Assembly: GCF_012933505.1 (NCBI RefSeq)
Contig: NZ_JABBNB010000002.1
Location: forward strand, 225,575 to 289,574
Direction of reading: 5' to 3'
DNA: 64,000 bases
Source: Gordonia asplenii
GTDB lineage: Bacteria; Actinomycetota; Actinomycetes; Mycobacteriales; Mycobacteriaceae
The notes under the pieces were generated by a model. It was given only the letters and a program-made list of their open reading frames with translations. It was not told the DNA's origin and searched no databases. The translations under genes were made by a program, and so were the position numbers. Positions 1 to 9,833 of the stretch are shown piece by piece. Each line of letters opens with the position of its first letter. Position 1 is the first letter of the stretch.

Positions 1-2
1 GC

Positions 3-152
3 GCCACGAGTTACCAAACGGCGCAGGCGACGTGGGACCGCGTCTTCACCGAGGCGCGTGGCAACCTGACCAGCTTGAAGACCGCGGTCCACAATGCGTC
101 GACGAACATGAGTTCGACCGATCAGGCAGTGGCCCGCAACTTCTCCGTGTAG
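3..152 (+). CDS. WXG100/ESX-like small protein, C-terminal end
   Basis: Only the last 49 codons lie in the window, ending at TAG 150-152; the start lies to the left. The visible part is helical and polar, with a TWDRVF segment followed by repeated Ala, Asn, Ser and Thr and the ending VARNFSV. This looks like the second helix of WXG100 (ESAT-6-like) proteins, small dimeric substrates of type VII secretion. The assignment is inferred from the C-terminal style alone, because the W-x-G turn is outside the window. The reading frame is supported by the strong hairpin starting 14 bases after the stop. Confidence 0.5.
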   Translation, partial: ATSYQTAQATWDRVFTEARGNLTSLKTAVHNASTNMSSTDQAVARNFSV

Positions 153-165
153 GGCGCCCGTCGGT

Positions 166-208
166 GCGCGGGATAGGCGTTTCGCCGGTTTCGACGCCTA
201 TCCCGCGC
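166..208 (+). terminator. Strong hairpin terminator after the WXG100-like gene
   Basis: Two perfect 15-base arms (166-180 and 194-208, GCGCGGGATAGGCGT and its complement) enclose a 13-base loop. No T-run follows, as is common for high-GC actinobacterial terminators. It closes the preceding gene and insulates the exporter gene that begins at 280. Confidence 0.8.
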
Positions 209-279
209 CGAGCCGGTGGCCCTCACATAGAGTGAGAGCCGATTTTCGGCGGCGAACAGGCGAGCAGAGGAGACCATTC

Positions 280-1200
280 GTGTCGGCAGAGGGATCCAAG
301 AAGGCCATCGTCGCCGCGCTGGCGGCCAACGCGGGCATCGCCGCGGCCAAGTTCATCGGCTTCGCGATCACCGGGTCGTCGTCGATGCTGGCTGAAGGCG
401 TGCACTCGGTCGCCGACACGTCCAATCAGGGCCTGTTGCTGCTGGGGCAGAAGCGTGCCGGTCAGGCAGCAGACAAGCTGCATCCCTTCGGCTACGGGCG
501 GGCCCGGTACTTCTACTCCTTCATCGTGGCGCTGGTGCTGTTCACGCTGGGGTCGCTGTTCGCGATCTACGAGGGCGTCGAGAAGATCCGGCATCCGCAT
601 GAACTGGAATCGCCGATGATCGCCGTCGGCATCCTGGTGGTGGCGATCTGCCTGGAGGGTTACAGCTTCGCGACGGCGTTTCGGGAGTCGAGGCCGCTCA
701 AGGGCGACGCGTCGTGGTGGCAGTTCATCCGCAATTCGCGCAGCCCGGAACTACCGGTCGTGCTGCTCGAGGACAGTGGAGCGCTGGTCGGTCTGGTACT
801 CGCCCTCGGCGGTGTGGGACTCACGGTCGTCACCGGCGACGCCATCTGGGACGGTATCGGCACCGTCGCGATCGGCGCGTTGCTGGGTGTCATCGCCATT
901 GTCCTGATCGTCGAGATGAAGAGTCTGCTCATCGGTGAGGGAGCCACCGAGCAGGAGGAGGTGGCGATCGTCGACGCACTCAACGGGGCGCCCGGCGTCG
1001 AGCGGGTCATTCATCTCAAGTCGCAGTACCTGGGGCCGGAGGAGTTGCTCGTCGCCGCGAAGATCGCCATCCCGTCCGGCGCGGGTGCGCGCGACATCGC
1101 CTCGGCGATCGACGCCGCCGAGGCGCGGATCCGTGCGGCCGTTCCGCAGGCGCGGGTGATCTACCTGGAGCCCGACATCGACCGGGGCGTGTCGACGTAG
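280..1200 (+). CDS. Cation diffusion facilitator family metal exporter
   Basis: This 306-residue protein is a cation diffusion facilitator (CDF), an inner-membrane antiporter that exports divalent metals such as zinc or iron in exchange for protons. The N-terminal part has hydrophobic helices, with the family's intramembrane His/Asp site visible as EGVHSVADTSNQ (about residues 40-51) and a HPFGYGRARYFYS loop. The C-terminal part, from about residue 215, is the soluble dimerisation domain. The GTG at 280 is preferred because AGAGGAGA lies just upstream and the product then begins MSAEGSKKAIVAAL. Metal specificity cannot be read from the sequence. It appears monocistronic. Confidence 0.88.
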   Translation: MSAEGSKKAIVAALAANAGIAAAKFIGFAITGSSSMLAEGVHSVADTSNQGLLLLGQKRAGQAADKLHPFGYGRARYFYSFIVALVLFTLGSLFAIYEGVEKIRHPHELESPMIAVGILVVAICLEGYSFATAFRESRPLKGDASWWQFIRNSRSPELPVVLLEDSGALVGLVLALGGVGLTVVTGDAIWDGIGTVAIGALLGVIAIVLIVEMKSLLIGEGATEQEEVAIVDALNGAPGVERVIHLKSQYLGPEELLVAAKIAIPSGAGARDIASAIDAAEARIRAAVPQARVIYLEPDIDRGVST

Positions 1201-1214
1201 CGGTGTGTTGCGCT

Positions 1215-1345
1215 ACTGGCGTTGATATCTTGCTCGCACCCCGCTGGTCGAGCGAGGCGAAGCCGAGTCGAAACCACTGTGACGCTGCGGGTTTCGTCAT
1301 TGCCCGGCCGGTGGGGTTTTGACTCGCTCACCCGCCGGCGCGAGC
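1215..1345 (-). repeat. Dispersed composite repeat, copy 1 (reverse orientation)
   Basis: Reverse-complement copy of the element at 44690-44800 and 49275-49395. It has one arm CTGGTCGAGCGAGGCGAAGC ending in GTCGAAACC, a centre reading GGGTTTCGTCATTGCCCGGC, and a second arm around GACTCGCTC. The flanking GTTGATATCTTGC matches, inverted, the GCAAGATATCAAT at the edge of the 45 kb copy. It lies between two same-strand genes. The rest of 1201-1477 shows only the ribosome binding site of the next gene. Confidence 0.8.
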
Positions 1346-1477
1346 GACCCGAGTGGGCGGATCATCCGATTCGCCTTCTCGACGCCGAGCCGTTCGCTAG
1401 CGTTTGCGGTGGCGCCATCCGCCACATGGTGTGGCGCCCGCAGTCCACCCATGCCGATCGCACTTTGGGAGGTTTTG

Positions 1478-3025
1478 ATGTCGAATCCGTTGACCCGCAC
1501 CAAATCCGTCGAGCAATCGATGGCCGACACCGATGAGCCGGGACATAAACTCCGCAAGAGTCTCGGCGCGTGGGACCTCACCGTCTTCGGTGTGTCGGTG
1601 GTCATCGGCGCGGGCATTTTCACCATCACGGTGTCGACGGCGGGCGACAAGGCGGGACCGGCGATCTCGCTGGCATTCGTGATGGCCGCGGTCGCGTGTG
1701 CGCTCGCGGCACTCTGCTACGCCGAGTTCGCCTCGACGGTTCCGGTGGCCGGATCGGCGTATACCTTCGGCTACGCCACCTTTGGTGAATTCCTCGCCTG
1801 GATCCTCGGCTGGGACCTCATCCTCGAATTCGCGGTCGGCGCGGCCGTCGTCGCGAAGGGCTGGTCGAGTTATCTCGGGAACGTCTTCGGCTTCGAGAAC
1901 GCGATAGTCAATCTCGGCGGGGGAGTCACCTTCGACTGGGGTGCGGTGATCATCGTCGCAATCGTCACCACATTGCTCGTGCTGGGCACGAAGATCGCCG
2001 CGTGGTTCTCGGCAGCGATCACCGCGGTCAAGGTGTCGGTGGTCATCATGGTCATCGCCGTCGGCATGTTCTACATCAAGTCGGCCAACTTCACCCCGTA
2101 CGTGCCGCCCGCCCAGCATGGCGCCGGCGAAGCGAAATCGATTGAGTCGACACTGTTTTCGCTGATCACCGGCGGTGGTGACAGCAACTACGGCTGGTAC
2201 GGCGTGCTGGCCGCGGCGTCGATCGTGTTCTTCGCGTTCATCGGCTTCGACGTCGTCGCGACGACCGCCGAGGAGACACGGTACCCGCGCAAAGACGTGC
2301 CGCGCGGAATCCTGGGCTCGCTGGCCATCGTGACCGTGCTCTACGTCCTGGTGACGATCGTGGTGACCGGCATGGTCAGCTACAAGCAGTTGCAGACCAC
2401 CACCAACGCCGACGGCACTCCGAACCACAAGAACCTCGCCTACGTCTTCGAGGTCAACCACATCACGTGGGCGGAGAAGATCATCGCCGTCGGCGCGCTC
2501 GCCGGTCTGACCACGGTGGTCATGGTGCTGATGCTCGGCCAGTCGCGGGTACTGTTCGCGATGTGCCGCGACGGTCTGCTGCCGCGCGAATTGGCCAAGA
2601 CGAGTGACCGGTTCGGTACTCCCGCCCGGCTCACCATCCTGATCGCGATCGTCGTCGCAGTCGTCGCGGGATTCTTCCCGATCGGCAAGCTGGAGGAGAT
2701 GGTCAACGTCGGTACGTTGTTCGCGTTCGTCGTCGTCGCCGGCGGTGTCATGGTCCTCCGTAGAACTCGCCCCGATCTGCCGCGCGGCTTCCGGGTACCC
2801 GGCGGCCCGGTCCTTCCGGTACTCGCGATCCTCGCCTGCTTGTGGCTGATGTTGAACCTCACCGCGCTGACCTGGATTCGATTCGTGGTGTGGATGGTGA
2901 TCGGCGTCATCGTGTACTTCAGCTACGGCATGAGGCATTCGGTCGTCGGCAAACGCGAACGCGGCGAGATGCCGTCGTGGGACGGTGAGCAATCGGCGGC
3001 GGTGGGGGCGCCGGAGAAGGAGTAG
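1478..3025 (+). CDS. APC-family amino acid permease (cationic amino acid transporter type)
   Basis: This is a 515-residue integral membrane protein with at least 12 predicted helices. The first helix carries the APC signature [17 protein letters not shown], which forms part of the substrate site in this family. A long external loop sits around residues 205-240, and a hydrophilic tail follows the last helix. The overall form resembles the CAT/RocE branch that takes up basic amino acids with protons. ATG 1478 is chosen because GGGAGG lies 5 bases upstream. It is followed after 97 bases by sahH on the same strand. Substrate assignment is by family only. Confidence 0.85.
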   Translation: MSNPLTRTKSVEQSMADTDEPGHKLRKSLGAWDLTVFGVSVVIGAGIFTITVSTAGDKAGPAISLAFVMAAVACALAALCYAEFASTVPVAGSAYTFGYATFGEFLAWILGWDLILEFAVGAAVVAKGWSSYLGNVFGFENAIVNLGGGVTFDWGAVIIVAIVTTLLVLGTKIAAWFSAAITAVKVSVVIMVIAVGMFYIKSANFTPYVPPAQHGAGEAKSIESTLFSLITGGGDSNYGWYGVLAAASIVFFAFIGFDVVATTAEETRYPRKDVPRGILGSLAIVTVLYVLVTIVVTGMVSYKQLQTTTNADGTPNHKNLAYVFEVNHITWAEKIIAVGALAGLTTVVMVLMLGQSRVLFAMCRDGLLPRELAKTSDRFGTPARLTILIAIVVAVVAGFFPIGKLEEMVNVGTLFAFVVVAGGVMVLRRTRPDLPRGFRVPGGPVLPVLAILACLWLMLNLTALTWIRFVVWMVIGVIVYFSYGMRHSVVGKRERGEMPSWDGEQSAAVGAPEKE

Positions 3026-3122
3026 CCGGCCGCCCGATGTGGCCGAAAACGGGTTCGAGTGGACGTCGGATAGCCTGAGCAAAGCTAATCGCACGTCCAC
3101 GAACTTCGTTTTAGGGGAATTG

Positions 3123-4604
<1,482 letters not shown>

Positions 4605-4635
4605 TTTTCCGCGAGGATCGAGCGAGGGTGGTGTC

Positions 4636-5019
4636 GTGGTCGAGATCTTGAGCAGCAGGATGATTCTGCGGCCCGTCGACTACGCCACCACCCTGGCGTT
4701 TTACCGAGACACCCTCGGTTTGGCCATCAGCCGCGAATATCCCGGCGGCACGGTCTTCTTCGCGGGACAGACCCTGATCGAGGTCGCCGGACACCACGCC
4801 GACGACGCCGGGTCCGGGTTCAGCGGCGCGATCTGGTTGCAGGTGCGCGACGTCGCGGCAGTCGAAGCCGGTGTGCGTGCCGCCGACGTCGAGATCGTGC
4901 GTGCCGCGCAGACCGAGCCGTGGGGGCTCGTCGAAATGTGGATCGCCGATCCCGACGGCGTGCCGATCGTCTTCGTCGAAGTGCCCCCGAATCACCCCCT
5001 TCGCCGTGATCTGCGGTGA
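4636..5019 (+). CDS. VOC superfamily (glyoxalase/bleomycin-resistance fold) protein
   Basis: This 127-residue protein has the paired beta-alpha-beta-beta-beta modules of the vicinal oxygen chelate fold. The first module reads ALAFYRDTLGL-like (TTLAFYRDTLGLAI), and the second ends in MWIADPDGVPIVFVEVP, where a Glu is the usual metal ligand. The fold covers isomerases, dioxygenases and drug-binding proteins, so no reaction can be assigned. The GTG start at 4636 is preceded by GAGGG. It lies 31 bases after sahH and could be read through from it. Confidence 0.8.
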   Translation: MVEILSSRMILRPVDYATTLAFYRDTLGLAISREYPGGTVFFAGQTLIEVAGHHADDAGSGFSGAIWLQVRDVAAVEAGVRAADVEIVRAAQTEPWGLVEMWIADPDGVPIVFVEVPPNHPLRRDLR

Positions 5020-5052
5020 CGCACCGGCGACGTCACCCTCGAGAATCGCGCG

Positions 5053-5076
5053 GTCGGTGTGACGGATCACACCGAC
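5053..5076. promoter_or_regulatory. Perfect palindrome, likely operator of the exporter gene
   Basis: GTCGGTGTGA (5053-5062) and TCACACCGAC (5067-5076) form perfect 10-base arms around CGGA. The site lies 18 bases before the preferred start of the multidrug exporter. The size and symmetry fit a TetR- or MarR-type operator. The TGTGA/TCACA cores also resemble Crp/GlxR half-sites, but the spacing is 4 rather than 6. It could instead act as a hairpin after the VOC gene. No regulator gene of these families lies beside it in the window. Confidence 0.6.
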
Positions 5077-5094
5077 TCGTGGCAGGGTAGATCG

Positions 5095-6630
5095 GTGACT
5101 TCCTCATCTTCGCCGCAACCCGACGCGACGTCGGAGCCGGCTGGACTCGATGCGCGCGTCCTCAAGATCGCCGGCGTGGTGATCGTCGGTGCGATCATGT
5201 CCATCCTCGACATCACCGTCGTCAATGTCGCGATCCCGACCTTCGTCGACGAATTCTCCACCAGCCTGACCTTCGCAGCCTGGTCGATGACCGGCTACAC
5301 GCTCGCGCTGGCCACCGTGATTCCGCTGACCGGCTGGGCGGCCGACCGATTCGGCACCAAGCGGCTGTACATGCTCGCACTGGTGCTCTTCGTGATCGGG
5401 TCGGTGTTGTGCAGCACCGCGTGGAACATTCAGTCGCTGATCGGGTTCCGCATCATCCAAGGGCTCGGCGGCGGCATGCTGATGCCGCTCGGCATGACGA
5501 TCATGACGCAGGCAGCCGGTCCCGACCGAGTGGGCCGCGTCATGGCGATCATGGGCGTGCCGATGCTGCTCGGCCCGATCGGCGGCCCGATTCTCGGTGG
5601 CTGGCTGATCGAAGACTTCAGCTGGCACTGGATCTTCCTGATCAACGTGCCGATCGGTGTCATCGCGCTGACCTTGGCGGCGATCGTGTTCGACGCCGAC
5701 TCGCCGTCGCCGACGCAATCGTTCGACTTCGTCGGGATGCTGCTCGCGTCACCGGGTTTGGCACTGTTCCTCTACGGCGTGTCGTCGATTCCCGGTGAGG
5801 GAAAGGTGCTCGCGGTCAAGGTGCTGGTGCCGGGCATCATCGGCCTGGTGCTGTTGGCGGGGTTCGTGTACCACGCGCTGCGCACCGAACATCCGCTCAT
5901 CGACCTGCGGCTGTTCAAGAATCGTGATCTCACCTTCGCGGTGTTGACGATGTTGTTCTTCGCAATGGCGTTCTTCGGTGCGGCACTGCTGCTGCCGACC
6001 TATCTGCAGCAGGTCCGCGGCGAATCGACGCTCGCGGCCGGCCTCCTCATCGCACCGCAGGGCCTCGGCGCGATGCTGACGATGCCGGTGGCCGGTCGAC
6101 TCGTCGACAAGATCGGGCCGGGACGCATCGTCTTGACGGGTCTCGTCGTGATCTGCGTCGGCCTGGCGTTCTTCACCCAGATCAGCGCGACGACGCCGCT
6201 GTGGCACGCCGAGATCGCGCTGTTCATCATGGGTCTGGGCATGGGTGCCACGATGATGCCGACGATGACGGCTGCGATGCAGACGCTGACCCATGAGCAG
6301 GTCGCCCGCGGCTCGACGTTGATGAACATCATCAACCAGACCGGCAGTTCGATCGGTACCGCGACCATCTCGGTGGTCTTGACGACATTGCTGGCCCGCC
6401 AGGCGCTGGCTGGCCCGGCGATCGGCGCGACGATGAAACCGGAGCTGGCGGAGAAGATGCACATCCCGCCGGAGGTGATCCAGAAGGGCCTCGACCAGGC
6501 TTCCACCGCGTTCGCGCACACCTGGACGGTGTCGCTGTGCCTGGTGATCGTGACCCTGGTCCCGGCGTTCTTCCTGCCCCGGCGGCGCCCGCAGCAGATG
6601 GCCGATCTGGGCAGTGCGATGGCCCATTAG
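5095..6630 (+). CDS. MFS drug:H+ antiporter, DHA2 (EmrB/QacA) family
   Basis: This 511-residue transporter has about 14 hydrophobic helices. Family marks include ISILDITVVNVAIPT-like (SILDITVVNVAIPTFVDEF) in helix 1, WAADRFGTKRLY between helices 2 and 3, and GFRIIQGLGGGMLMPL with GVPMLLGPIGGPILGGWLIE, the antiporter motif C region in helix 5. It should expel hydrophobic or cationic compounds using the proton gradient. A start at GTG 5095 is preferred over GTG 5059, because the latter lies inside the perfect palindrome at 5053-5076. No strong ribosome binding site separates the two options. Confidence 0.88.
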   Translation: MTSSSSPQPDATSEPAGLDARVLKIAGVVIVGAIMSILDITVVNVAIPTFVDEFSTSLTFAAWSMTGYTLALATVIPLTGWAADRFGTKRLYMLALVLFVIGSVLCSTAWNIQSLIGFRIIQGLGGGMLMPLGMTIMTQAAGPDRVGRVMAIMGVPMLLGPIGGPILGGWLIEDFSWHWIFLINVPIGVIALTLAAIVFDADSPSPTQSFDFVGMLLASPGLALFLYGVSSIPGEGKVLAVKVLVPGIIGLVLLAGFVYHALRTEHPLIDLRLFKNRDLTFAVLTMLFFAMAFFGAALLLPTYLQQVRGESTLAAGLLIAPQGLGAMLTMPVAGRLVDKIGPGRIVLTGLVVICVGLAFFTQISATTPLWHAEIALFIMGLGMGATMMPTMTAAMQTLTHEQVARGSTLMNIINQTGSSIGTATISVVLTTLLARQALAGPAIGATMKPELAEKMHIPPEVIQKGLDQASTAFAHTWTVSLCLVIVTLVPAFFLPRRRPQQMADLGSAMAH

Positions 6631-6633
6631 GAG

Positions 6634-6965
6634 GCTCCGCTGGTTGAGCCGCGACCATTTCGCTGGTTGAGCCGGGCCCGACGAGCGTAGCGAGACGCGC
6701 CCCCTCCGCTGGTTGAGCCGGGCCCGACGCGCCGTGCTGAGCGAGCGCAGCGAGTCGAAGTAAGCGTAGCGAGACGCGCCCGTGTCGAAACCCTGGCGAG
6801 ACGAATTACCAACTGCTGCTACGTGTTTGGTGCGTTGACATCGTCGGCGTGCGTGGTTTCGACACGGGCCTTCGCTAGCGCTTCGGCCCGGCTCAACCAG
6901 CGGGGTGGTGGCCTTCGCTAGCGCGTCGGCCCACCTCAACCAGCGGAGATGGACGCCTCAACCAG
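6634..6965. repeat. Dispersed composite repeat, copy 2
   Basis: This intergenic stretch is built from several forward arms (CTGGTTGAGCCGGGCCCGAC, then GCGAGACGCGCCC and GTGTCGAAACCC). A centre of about 65 bases contains ATTACCAACTGCTGCTACGT, followed by the inverted arm GGTTTCGACACGGGCC and three CTCAACCAGCG ends up to about 6960. It lies between two same-strand genes. The centre is close to that of copy 3. From 6966 to 7059 I see only the leader and the ribosome binding site of the next gene. Confidence 0.85.
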
Positions 6966-7059
6966 CGAGGTGGCACCTCCCAGCGCCCGTCCGCGATGAG
7001 TTTTCGGCGTCGTCCTGGTCAGACTCGGTGAGAAGTTTCTTCCCGGTGAGGAGCCGACC

Positions 7060-7857
7060 ATGCAACAGCAGATCGTCGCGTCCGGACACGGACTGGTCGA
7101 GTCGGCGCGGATCCGCGACGGCGAGTTCTGGTTCGCGGATTGGTTCGCGCGCAGCATTGTTCGGCTCGACGCCGACGGAGCCGAACACGTCGTCGGGGAA
7201 CTCGCCTCGATGCCGGTCTGTTTCGACTGGCTGCCTGACGGCACCTTGGTGACGACCGGTGGAGGACTGGCGTTGACGTCGGTGTCCGACGCCGGGGCGC
7301 TCACCCGTGTGGCGGACCTGTCCGGGCTCTCCGACAAGGCGTACAACGACATCGCCGTCGACCCGCGCGGCAACGTCTTCGTCAACAACGTCGGATTCGA
7401 CTTCCCCGGCGGTGAGTTCGCGCCCGGCTTCGTCGGCGTCGTCGGGCCGGACGGATCGGTACGGCGGGTCGCTGAAGATCTGGCCTTCCCGAATGGCATG
7501 GCGGTCACCGCGGATGGCTCGACGCTGATCGTCGCCGAATCCTATGCGGCGCGGCTGAGCGCGTTCACCATCGCCGACGACGGCTCGCTGACCGATCGTC
7601 GGGTGTGGGCGAACCTCGGCGAAGGCGTTGCGCCGGACGGCATCTCGATCGATCCGTCCGGCGCGGTCTGGTATGCCAGTGTGCCGCAACAACATTGCGC
7701 GCTGGTAGCCGAAGGGGGCGACGTGCTTGCCGAGGTGCCGCTGGACCGAGGCTGTTTCGACTGCGCGATCGACGGTTCGACGCTGTACGTGGCGACGGCC
7801 CAGTGGCGCGGCGAGATGGCGGGGTCGGGGCAGGTGGTGCGGGTCGACGTCGCGTGA
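7060..7857 (+). CDS. SMP-30/gluconolactonase/LRE family protein
   Basis: A 265-residue six-bladed beta-propeller protein of the SMP-30 (regucalcin, gluconolactonase) family, which hydrolyses sugar or other lactones with a divalent metal. Typical segments are GEFWFADW near the N terminus, YNDIAVDPRGNVFVNN mid-protein, AFPNGMAVTADGSTLIVAES, and PDGISIDPSGAVWYAS, with Asn and Asp positions matching the metal ligands. No signal peptide is seen. The ATG at 7060 follows GGTGAGGAG. The true substrate is unknown, and the neighbours give no pathway. Confidence 0.85.
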   Translation: MQQQIVASGHGLVESARIRDGEFWFADWFARSIVRLDADGAEHVVGELASMPVCFDWLPDGTLVTTGGGLALTSVSDAGALTRVADLSGLSDKAYNDIAVDPRGNVFVNNVGFDFPGGEFAPGFVGVVGPDGSVRRVAEDLAFPNGMAVTADGSTLIVAESYAARLSAFTIADDGSLTDRRVWANLGEGVAPDGISIDPSGAVWYASVPQQHCALVAEGGDVLAEVPLDRGCFDCAIDGSTLYVATAQWRGEMAGSGQVVRVDVA

Positions 7858-7966
7858 CGCCGCGGGCCGCGGGAGCCGACGCCCGCCGCGTCACCGTCGG
7901 AAACCGGCGAACGGAGGGGTGCTCACCGAACCGGCGCCGAGCCCACCCCGACGCCACCGTCGGACG

Positions 7967-8500
7967 TCACCGCACCGCGCGCGGCCGTCGCCCCAGGGCG
8001 ATCGCGTCGACGATCGACCGTTGTCGTTCGCCCCGCGCCCTCGATGAGGCGTCCCGGCGCCTGCGCAGCACCACCGCGGTGACCGAATAGACACTCGCCG
8101 CCGAGCCGAACGCCAGCACCGCCGCGGACAGCGCAACCATGATCGGATACTGGGTGATCAACTGGTCGGCGAACCAATAGCTGCACAATTGCAGCACCGA
8201 TACCGCCGCCGCGACCGGTGTCAGAATGCCCAGCACCAGAGCGACGCCCAGCCCGACTTCGATCAACGGCACTACGAACCCGAACAGTCCGGGAAATCGG
8301 CCCAGCACATCGTTGGTGAACAGCGTGTAGAAATGCGGAACACGCGGATTATTCGCCGTGCTGCCGACCACCAGCAGGATGTCCGATCGCCCGAATCCGG
8401 CGTGGTACTTCACATATCCCTCGTGCAGCCATAACAGTCCCAGAGCAACCCGGGCGACGGTCGCCGCGACGGCGACCGACCGCTCCCGCACGACGCTCAC
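7967..8500 (-). CDS. DoxX-family membrane protein
   Basis: This 177-residue protein has about four hydrophobic helices typical of the DoxX family (VARVALGLLWLHEGYVKY, LFGFVVPLIEVGLGVALVLG, VSVLQLCSYWFADQL, YPIMVALSAAVLAFGSA). The E-G-x-x-K segment in helix 1 is a family mark. The basic C-terminal tail is rich in Arg. Its GTG start overlaps the stop of the DM13 lipoprotein gene (GTGA, 8497-8500), so the two are translationally coupled. DoxX proteins are linked to redox or thiol stress complexes; its exact role here is inferred only from pairing with a DM13 domain. Between 7858 and 7966 I see no gene. Confidence 0.8.
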   Translation of the reverse strand: MSVVRERSVAVAATVARVALGLLWLHEGYVKYHAGFGRSDILLVVGSTANNPRVPHFYTLFTNDVLGRFPGLFGFVVPLIEVGLGVALVLGILTPVAAAVSVLQLCSYWFADQLITQYPIMVALSAAVLAFGSAASVYSVTAVVLRRRRDASSRARGERQRSIVDAIALGRRPRAVR

Positions 8501-8970
8501 TTGCTCAACTTGGCGGCGCCGAACACCGCCAAGGCCTTGTCACAGTGCACCACCAGGTCGGTGTACTTGCCCGCGTCGACGCCCGCGGGCAGCGTGAACG
8601 TCTGCATCGTCTTGTCGTAGGCGACCGGGCTGATCTGGACGCCCGCTCTCACGGCCTGCTCGGTGGTGCCGTTGGCGAGGTACAGGTGCAGGTCGGGGCC
8701 CTGATCGGAGGAGTAGCCGGTCAGTGTCACCGTCATGCCGTCGATCATCGCCGACCCTGCCACCATCTTGCCGTTGAGTCCGCTGAAGGTGCCCGTCATC
8801 TTCGACATCGCCATGGCGGGCATCGACGTCGACGCCGACATCGGTGCGGCCATCGCGCTCGACGACATCATCGCGCTCGACGCCGAGGTGTCGGTCGAGT
8901 TCGACGAGCAGGCGGAGATGGAGGCTGCGGCGGCCAGGGCGGCGCCGGCGATCAGAAGTTTGGTGCGCAT
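8497..8970 (-). CDS. DM13-domain lipoprotein
   Basis: This 157-residue protein has a lipoprotein signal (MRTKLLIAGAALAA...SISAC, lipobox Cys at 21). A Ser/Met/Ala-rich linker (about residues 22-55) follows, then a DM13 domain: GTFSGLNGKMVAGSAMIDG, YSSDQGPDLHLYLANG and VHCDKALAVFGAAKL. DM13 domains carry a conserved Cys and are proposed to act in extracytoplasmic electron transfer; the Cys in VVHCDKA fits. The Met-rich linker (SAMMSSSAM, PAMAMSKM) could bind copper, which is inference. It forms an operon with the DoxX gene and is divergent from the two-component system at 9144. Confidence 0.8.
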   Translation of the reverse strand: MRTKLLIAGAALAAAASISACSSNSTDTSASSAMMSSSAMAAPMSASTSMPAMAMSKMTGTFSGLNGKMVAGSAMIDGMTVTLTGYSSDQGPDLHLYLANGTTEQAVRAGVQISPVAYDKTMQTFTLPAGVDAGKYTDLVVHCDKALAVFGAAKLSK

Positions 8971-9143
8971 GAGCTTGATCCTCTTCGAGTGTCATTCTGC
9001 GGTGTCCGTCGCGACTGCGGCGGCTGCGGATGAGTCAACCAACGAATTCACCCCCGGTGACCACTCCTTTCAGCGCGGTAATCGATGATTTCGGTTCCGT
9101 AAGAAATGCCGTTCGACCCGCGGTGCGACCTACTCTCGGATAC

Positions 9144-9833
9144 ATGCAAGCAGGATCGACCGTGATGGTCGTCGAAGACGATGCCGCCGTGCGCACCGTG
9201 GTCACCGACCACCTGCGGCTGGCCGGCTGCCAGGTGATGCCGCACCGCGACGGGGCGCTCGCCTGGGAGGCGTTTCAGCAGACGCCGCCCGATCTGCTGA
9301 TCTTGGATCGGATGCTGCCCGGGCTCAGCGGCGACGAACTGTGTCGCCGGGTCCGCGAGGTCTCGGCCGTGCCGATCCTGATGCTCACCGCGCTGGGCAG
9401 CCTCGAGCACCGCATCGACGGTCTCGAGAACGGCGCCGACGACTACCTGGCCAAGCCGTTCTCGCTGCGTGAGTTGCAGTTGCGCGTCAACGTTCAGCTG
9501 CGCCGGGGCAACCCGTCGGCGCCGCTGGCGTTTCACGCGGGCCCCTTCCGGGTCGATGCCGAGCATCGCCGTGTGTGGTTGGATGGGCGTGAAATCGCGC
9601 TCACCACAAGGGAATACGAGCTGCTCGTCTATCTCGTGCGCAACCCGGACCGGGTGATCAGCCGCGACGAAATCCTGCGTGAGGTGTGGCGGTGGGGATT
9701 CGGTGACGCGTCGACGGTCACGGTTCATGTACGTCGCCTGCGCGAGAAGATCGAAGCAGACCCCAAGATCCCCGCCTACCTCTGTACCGAATGGGGCGCG
9801 GGGTATCGGTTCGTGCTCGACGGGAACGGCTGA
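9144..9833 (+). CDS. OmpR/PhoB-family response regulator
   Basis: A 229-residue response regulator. The receiver domain (about 7-118) has the acidic pair EDD at residues 11-13, the phospho-acceptor Asp55 in LLILDRMLPG and the conserved Lys in LAKPFSLREL. The C-terminal winged helix (about 128-225) contains TTREYELLVYL, DEILREVW and VTVHVRRLREKIE, the DNA-recognition helix of the OmpR class. ATG 9144 is preferred because the codons before it encode no domain; ATG 9165 is an alternative. It overlaps the sensor kinase gene by one base (TGATG). Divergent placement suggests that it controls the DM13-DoxX operon. Confidence 0.92.
   Translation: MQAGSTVMVVEDDAAVRTVVTDHLRLAGCQVMPHRDGALAWEAFQQTPPDLLILDRMLPGLSGDELCRRVREVSAVPILMLTALGSLEHRIDGLENGADDYLAKPFSLRELQLRVNVQLRRGNPSAPLAFHAGPFRVDAEHRRVWLDGREIALTTREYELLVYLVRNPDRVISRDEILREVWRWGFGDASTVTVHVRRLREKIEADPKIPAYLCTEWGAGYRFVLDGNG

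Noticed and set aside
5053..5076. GlxR/Crp binding site
   Set aside because: TGTGA and TCACA are present but are 4 rather than 6 bases apart, so a Crp-type dimer would not fit; kept only as a generic palindrome.
6634..6965. Insertion sequence
   Set aside because: Inverted arms exist but there is no transposase frame or target duplication visible at this or any other copy.
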